From positions 32,402,556-32,466,555 of the forward strand of contig CAIIXF020000001.1 of the NCBI GenBank assembly GCA_903813345.2: 64,000 bases of DNA, given 5' to 3'. A program made the translations under genes and the position numbers. The number at the start of each line of letters is the position of its first letter. Positions within the stretch are counted from its first letter, which is position 1. This document shows positions 59,070 through 64,000 of the stretch, piece by piece. The notes beneath the pieces were generated by a model. The model had not been told where the DNA came from and ran no database searches. It worked only from the letters and a program-made list of their open reading frames with translations. This stretch comes from Owenia fusiformis. Lineage: Eukaryota > Annelida > Polychaeta > Sabellida > Oweniidae.

Positions 59070-59516
59070 ACTGGTGATCCACTCGATTACGCTGGTTACC
59101 AAAACGGTTCGTTTCGGTAACAAAATGTCGGAACATCGAAGGTTCGATTTTTCTTTTTTCCTTATTTCACACATTGTAGGCAGAATTCCCACGACATTTT
59201 TTTATCACAAACGTGTATCAGCATCATATGTTTAAGAAAATGTACATATTTGCGAACAAATAGTCCAGAAGACAACAGAATCGTCGATTTAATTCCTCAC
59301 TTAAGTTACATAAACGGTATTTCGAAAAACAGTTTTAAGCACTTTTAACCCAAACCGTTTATGTAACTTAAGTGAGGAATTAAATCGACGATTCTGTTGT
59401 CTTCTGAGCTATTTTTTCGCAAATATGTACATTTTCTAAAACATATGATACTGATATACGTTTGTGATAAAAACGTCGTTTCGATTCAGCCTACAACGCG
59501 TGAAATAAGGTTAATT
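59070..59516. repeat. Dispersed repeat ending in a ~360-bp foldback
   Basis: 59070-59270 matches 41570-41770. From about 59159 the sequence turns back on itself: 59273-59338 pairs almost perfectly with 59345-59403 (GACAACAGAATCGTCGATTT, CCTCACTTAAGTTACATAAA), and the outer arms continue to about 59516 with more mismatches. It would form a long hairpin in RNA or single-stranded DNA. Confidence 0.85.
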
Positions 59517-60090
59517 ATGTTTTATTCAAAAAAATCCACAAAGAAAGAATGCGAAAGGGAAAATATTTCAGATGAGAAATTGGTGAAAAGACAAACCTCT
59601 AATCATTTAGCGTCAATGTCTTGAGTGAAATTGTTAACAAAACTTCTAATATATTTGTGAATGATTAGTGTAAATATTAACTAATGATTTACTTTATAAA
59701 TTGAAGGGCCACGCAACCCAAGGGACCTTTTAGGAGTTCTATAACAATACGTGGAAAAAGTGGCATATACCAAATCCAAAATATCTCTTCAATAGCCTAG
59801 AATTAGCTATGTAACGGTCTGCTTAACGAAATTATGAATGCATAAAGCTTTCGCAGTTGCGGCAGTATGATATTTTAATGTCTATTTCACTGAAACACAA
59901 AAACGGAGCAACACTTTACATATGAATCCTGTGTGATAGACTAATTGGAAATAAACCGGTTTTGTAACTTCGAAGAAGCAAACCACGACGGAAAACGCAA
60001 TTCGAACGCGAGTTGGAAATATTTATCTATAATCTGATTGGTTGATTTTGTATCAACTCACGATTGAATCGAATGTTAGATCGCCAGCGT

Positions 60091-60775
60091 TGTAGGGCGG
60101 CAGACGATATCGGGAGGCACGACTACAAGGTAGGGCTATGCACATTTTCTAGGTGAACAACATTCCTGTTTCTGGACTTGGCGTTACTTCGGCTTACAGA
60201 CTTCATCAACAGCAATATGCAGCAATGAGCAACCCAAGATAAGGATTCGTAAGCTGTGAATCTACAGCAGTCCATTGGGGTGCCGTAACGGCTGGAATTC
60301 GCTGAAGGAATAGCGTCATCACGGGAGTTGAGACCACACAGTCAGCCAAGCGCATCAAGAGCAGCCTACACTCTATGCAAGTCCCCTATCATCGTGATCA
60401 AGTCCACGACGACTTCAAGGGCCAGTCCCACAACCGGTTGCCTCTTATCGTCTCGCATAGCTTTTATTATCTTTTATAGACATTTTAAATAGACATTTCT
60501 GTGGTATTATTTTGAAAGACATTTTATAAAGACATTTACATATCTAGAGTAATAGATTAAATTAAAAGCATCATAAATACCATTGTTCTTTCTCTCAGTG
60601 CCATAAATAATACTGCTTTGATTATAATGTTCTATTGATTTTAATTAAATAAACCTTGTACATATTGTTATATTTTACATCACTTGTCGTGTTGCATATG
60701 TGTGTTGCATGTTGTATTTGATCTATTAGATTCTGTTTAAAAGTCCCATTCCCCTCCCCGTTTCGTCCGGCTACA
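60091..60775 (+). repeat. 5' LTR of a Ty3/Gypsy retrotransposon
   Basis: 685 bp, beginning TGTAGGGCGG and ending CCGGCTACA, so it has TG...CA ends with a perfect 5-bp inverted repeat (TGTAG/CTACA). It contains AATAAA at 60648-60653 near its 3' end. A primer-binding-like TGG follows two bases later. The 3' LTR lies outside the window, so the pair cannot be compared. Confidence 0.82.
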
Positions 60776-60777
60776 TT

Positions 60778-60795
60778 TGGTGGCAGCTTACAGAC
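60778..60795 (+). other. Primer binding site
   Basis: TGGTGGCAGCTTACAGAC starts two bases after the LTR. A TGG start (complement of the tRNA CCA end) at this position is the standard layout for LTR retrotransposons. Which tRNA is used was not determined. Confidence 0.65.
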
Positions 60796-63700
60796 AGCAA
60801 CAACTACGTCTGCGTCTCCGGCCCGAAGAAGAGGGGGAAAAGGTGTCTGCAAGCAGAAACCAGAGATCTACATTTCCGGCCCGGAAATTTACGCAACACG
60901 AGGTAAACTGCTCAGCCATATGCATTTTCGCACGCATAGTGAAGCTACGGGATATCCATCCACAGTTTCCTGCACTGACCTGGTTGCCCATCCAAGGTGC
61001 TGCAAGGGAACTATTGATAGATATACCGATAGAAAGCAGATCGGATTATGAAACATTGACCCAGAGGCTGAAAACACGATTTTCTCCAGAGCAGAAGGAG
61101 ATAAACAAGTGTAATTTGAAGAATAAAAGAAGGGGAACGTCAGAATCGTTGACTGAATTGGGGCAATATCTGCGTAGGCAGACCGCTTTAGCGTATCCTG
61201 GATTTGACTTTTCTTTGAGAGAAGAGATTGCCTTTGACCATTTCATGGTAGCAATTTCAAAACAGTCTGACATGAAAACTTATATTAGGCTCTGCAAATC
61301 AAAGACGCTAGATGAAGCTGTATTAGCTGGCCTAGAATGGGAGTCGTACAATGTTCTAGATGGAGCAAACGCCTTCGAGGAAAATGAAATGGAAAAGCCA
61401 AATATGATTTTGACTGTAGAAAAGGAACAAACCTACGTAGAGAAAATACTACAATTAGTAAAAGAGCAGCAAGAAGCCATCGATGATTTAAATAGAGAAT
61501 TGGCAGATATCAGATCATTTAATGGTGGTATCGATCAAAGCGAGATGTTGAATACTTTACACAATGTCACGTGTTTTAATTGCCAGGGAAATCACACATC
61601 GAATATGTGTCCTGTTGTTTTATACTGTACAAGATGTCACAATGAAAGGCACGTTAAAGAATTTTGTAAAGCTGATGTGAGGGAAAACACAAGAGAAAGA
61701 AGATCTCCTCATAGAGAATTCTCAAAATACAGCTACAACCACAAACTTAGGAGAAGGAGAAGACATTTTGAGAGGTTTGGTGGTAACAGAAACTATTATA
61801 GGGACAGTGTATCTGGAAAAAGTAATGTGGAAAGAATACCAGGATTGGAGCAAGATTGGCGAAATCAAAACCATTCCAATGACAATGGGAAAGTGAATAG
61901 CTCTGGGACAGAACGAAATGTGAATATAGATTTTACCCCAGAATTGACTAAGATGGTGAAACAAGTAGAAAAATACAAAGACCGAGATATCATAAACAGC
62001 ATTCTTGAAGACGGTCTATTTGTAAAAGCAAAACTAGAGGCGGGGACAGTTAGTTTCCTAATTGACAGCGGATCCTGCATCTCAATCATCTCTATGGAAA
62101 AATTCATGGAAATTGGAAAGGAGAAAGACATAATTGTGCCACCTTATAATGGATTCAAAAATGCAGATGGCAGCCAGTTACCACTTGTTGGATATAGCAA
62201 TATTAGCCTTGGTATTGGAGATGGTGTTTTTCAACACAAAATATGGATAGCACACATAAGTGTAGACGCTATTTTGGGAATGGATTTTATGGTCCAGCAC
62301 AAATGTATGTTAGACATGGGAAATGGACGCATGTGTATTGGAGAAAATTATGTAGATTGTTGGACACGAGATTCACAGCCAGTGATAAAAGTACTTGTTA
62401 ACAGCACAGTGAGAGTACCACCAATGAGTGAATTGATTGTGAAAGGTCGGATTAATAGAATAAGTGGTCCATACAATGTAGGCAAGAGGCAGTTAGGTGT
62501 TGTTGAACCATCACAAACATTTAATGACAAGCATGATGTAATGATTGGCAGGTCATTAGTCGACCTAAAAGATAAAAAGGAACAGGTGATACCATTGAGA
62601 GTATTGAATCCAACAGATCAACCTATTGTGATATACAAGAATACAAGAGCAGCCGAGGTAGAGTTAATTGACAAAATCGACCATGTTCTTGATCAGTATG
62701 GAAACAGGATAAATGCAGTATCCTCTTCAGATAGTATGCCATCACAGAAAATTCCGGAATATCTAAAAGATTTGCACGAACGAAGCAGCAAGCATCTTAA
62801 TACTGAGCAATCACAGTTGATAGGAGATCTATTAATTAGATACAAAGACATATTCGCAAAATCATCAGATGACTTAGGGAAAACATCAATTGTAGAGCAC
62901 ACTATAGATACGGGGAACCATGCACCAATAAGACAACCTCCAAGAAGACAAGCATTGGCACAGCAGAAAGTAGTGACAGAGGAAGTGGAGAAGATGTTAA
63001 AGAATGGGATTATAGAACCATCAAATAGTCCTTGGTCATCACCAGTGGTATTGGTAAAGAAAAAGGATGGAACCACACGCTTTTGCATAGACTATAGGAA
63101 ACTCAACGAGGTTACGAGGAAAGATGCATATCCAATACCTCGATTAGACACGTGTCTTGACAGCTTAGCTGGAGCACAGTGGTTTTGTTCAATGGATTTA
63201 GCAAGCGGATATTGGCAGGTCAAGATGCACGAGTCTGATAAAGACAAAACTAGTTTTGTTGTAAAAGATGGGTTATTCTCATTTAATGTCCTACCATTCG
63301 GACTAACAAATGCCCCAAGTACGTTCCAAAGATTAATGGAAACAGTGCTCCGTGGATTGCAGTGGAAAACATCTCTTCTCTATATCGACGACGTACTTAC
63401 ATGGGGTACAACCTTCGAGAACACCTTGAATAACTTACAGGAAGTATTTGAGAGAATCCGGAAATCTGGAATGAAATTGAAGCCTAAGAAATGTTCATTA
63501 TTCCAGAAAGATCTGATCTTCCTAGGACATAAAGTATCCACGGATGGCATTGAAACTGACCCAGTGAAGGTTGAAAGAATTGTGAATTGGAAAACTCCAC
63601 GTTGCCAGAAAGAAGTACGGGCATTCAATGGATTTGTGGGGTATTACAGGAAGTTCATTAAGAACTATTCAACAATTGCAAGACCCCTGAATCAACTATG

Positions 63701-64000
63701 TGAGAAGACACAGAAATTTGTTTGGACAAAAGAATGTGAAACAGCTTTCCAGACTCTAAAGACAGCAATATCATCAGCTCCCATATTGGCCTATCCAGAA
63801 GCTGATAGTAAATTTGTATTAGATACAGATGCATCTGACTTTGGGATAGGTGGTGTTCTATCAATTGTAAAAGATGGGGTAGAAAAACCTGTAACATACG
63901 CTAGTCGAACATTGAATAAATCTGAACGCAGATATTGCGTGACAAGAAAAGAATTGTTAGCAGTTGTTGTATTTGTAAAGAAATTCAGACCGTATTTGTA
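60780..64000 (+). CDS. Ty3/Gypsy gag-pol polyprotein, partial
   Basis: One frame (codon starts at multiples of 3) is open from after a TAA at 60738 to the window edge. In order: a capsid-like gag region; two zinc knuckles at 61572-61667 (C-x2-C-x3-H-x4-C, C-x2-C-x4-H-x4-C); an Arg-rich stretch; an aspartic protease with LIDSGS (Asp codon at 62064) and ILGMDF; a reverse transcriptase with FCIDYRKLNEVT, LPFGLTNAPSTFQ and YIDD (63381-63392); and RNase H starting VLDTDASDFG. Integrase would follow beyond the window. No ATG occurs in frame until 61245, and the frame abuts the primer site, so the leader and gag start appear deleted or altered. Gag and pol are fused without a shift. The absence of stops over 3.2 kb indicates recent insertion. 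Confidence 0.93.
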   Translation, partial: MAAYRQQQLRLRLRPEEEGEKVSASRNQRSTFPARKFTQHEVNCSAICIFARIVKLRDIHPQFPALTWLPIQGAARELLIDIPIESRSDYETLTQRLKTRFSPEQKEINKCNLKNKRRGTSESLTELGQYLRRQTALAYPGFDFSLREEIAFDHFMVAISKQSDMKTYIRLCKSKTLDEAVLAGLEWESYNVLDGANAFEENEMEKPNMILTVEKEQTYVEKILQLVKEQQEAIDDLNRELADIRSFNGGIDQSEMLNTLHNVTCFNCQGNHTSNMCPVVLYCTRCHNERHVKEFCKADVRENTRERRSPHREFSKYSYNHKLRRRRRHFERFGGNRNYYRDSVSGKSNVERIPGLEQDWRNQNHSNDNGKVNSSGTERNVNIDFTPELTKMVKQVEKYKDRDIINSILEDGLFVKAKLEAGTVSFLIDSGSCISIISMEKFMEIGKEKDIIVPPYNGFKNADGSQLPLVGYSNISLGIGDGVFQHKIWIAHISVDAILGMDFMVQHKCMLDMGNGRMCIGENYVDCWTRDSQPVIKVLVNSTVRVPPMSELIVKGRINRISGPYNVGKRQLGVVEPSQTFNDKHDVMIGRSLVDLKDKKEQVIPLRVLNPTDQPIVIYKNTRAAEVELIDKIDHVLDQYGNRINAVSSSDSMPSQKIPEYLKDLHERSSKHLNTEQSQLIGDLLIRYKDIFAKSSDDLGKTSIVEHTIDTGNHAPIRQPPRRQALAQQKVVTEEVEKMLKNGIIEPSNSPWSSPVVLVKKKDGTTRFCIDYRKLNEVTRKDAYPIPRLDTCLDSLAGAQWFCSMDLASGYWQVKMHESDKDKTSFVVKDGLFSFNVLPFGLTNAPSTFQRLMETVLRGLQWKTSLLYIDDVLTWGTTFENTLNNLQEVFERIRKSGMKLKPKKCSLFQKDLIFLGHKVSTDGIETDPVKVERIVNWKTPRCQKEVRAFNGFVGYYRKFIKNYSTIARPLNQLCEKTQKFVWTKECETAFQTLKTAISSAPILAYPEADSKFVLDTDASDFGIGGVLSIVKDGVEKPVTYASRTLNKSERRYCVTRKELLAVVVFVKKFRPYL

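Larger units (their letters stand above)
51841..60090. other. 8.2 kb without a recognisable gene
   Basis: Mostly AT-rich single-copy-looking DNA. Items inside: a possible minus-strand exon (54715-54870), a pair of E-boxes (57531-57580), a member of the GAGAAGAAATGAGATGTCAT family near 58790-58820, and a foldback repeat (59070-59516). The open frames at 54957-55443 and 56494-56713 show no convincing motif. Confidence 0.5.

Noticed and set aside
60622-63897. Many minus-strand frames across the retrotransposon
   Set aside because: Antisense shadows of the single plus-strand gag-pol frame.

Overview
This is a repeat-rich, AT-rich animal nuclear sequence. The genes have GT-AG introns, and the gene set (paired-like homeobox, C-type lectin, LINE, Ty3/Gypsy, Polinton) suggests an aquatic invertebrate. 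The phylum cannot be decided from the sequence. All exon models below were built by eye from reading frame, splice signals and paralogue alignment.

Layout. 1-1.46 kb is a satellite array. 3.0-6.2 kb (minus) holds three exons of a secreted C-type lectin-like gene whose last exon is not visible. 8.0-14.2 kb (minus) holds a four-exon paired-like homeobox gene of 437 codons. 15.8-42.7 kb is a cluster of double-hotdog, thioesterase-like genes. Two of them are head to head, with start codons only 65 bp apart: gene 1 (minus, complete, 293 codons) and gene 2 (plus, complete, 287 codons). Three further intact terminal exons follow on the plus strand at 36.6, 37.6 and 42.0 kb, all with the same phase-1 acceptor, but no matching 5' exons were found for them. 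They may be alternative 3' terminal exons of gene 2, or separate genes with unrecognised first exons.

The second intron of gene 2 is about 10 kb because a Polinton/Maverick-type element sits in it (20630-29400). It has AG...CT ends, a perfect 6-bp target duplication (AACGAC), long inverted repeats, a packaging-type ATPase flanked by zinc fingers, a small helical ORF and a small basic ORF. No polymerase, integrase, protease or capsid gene was found, so it looks like a shortened, non-autonomous derivative. It carries its own later insertions, including a 188-bp element identical by eye to a copy at 10.6 kb; both copies have 9-bp target duplications.

The rest is mostly mobile DNA. There is an L1/Tx1-like LINE fragment (33.3-36.2 kb) split by a minisatellite-ended insertion, a LINE relic (40.3-40.8 kb), and a 4.3-kb mariner-like inverted-repeat composite (43.4-47.8 kb). 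Several short non-autonomous elements have readable target duplications (TA, GTA, ATTAC, GCAGAGAG). The window ends inside a Ty3/Gypsy retrotransposon (60.09 kb onward) whose gag-pol frame is open to the window edge but has no start codon near its beginning. About 8 kb (51.8-60.1 kb) has no gene I can recognise.
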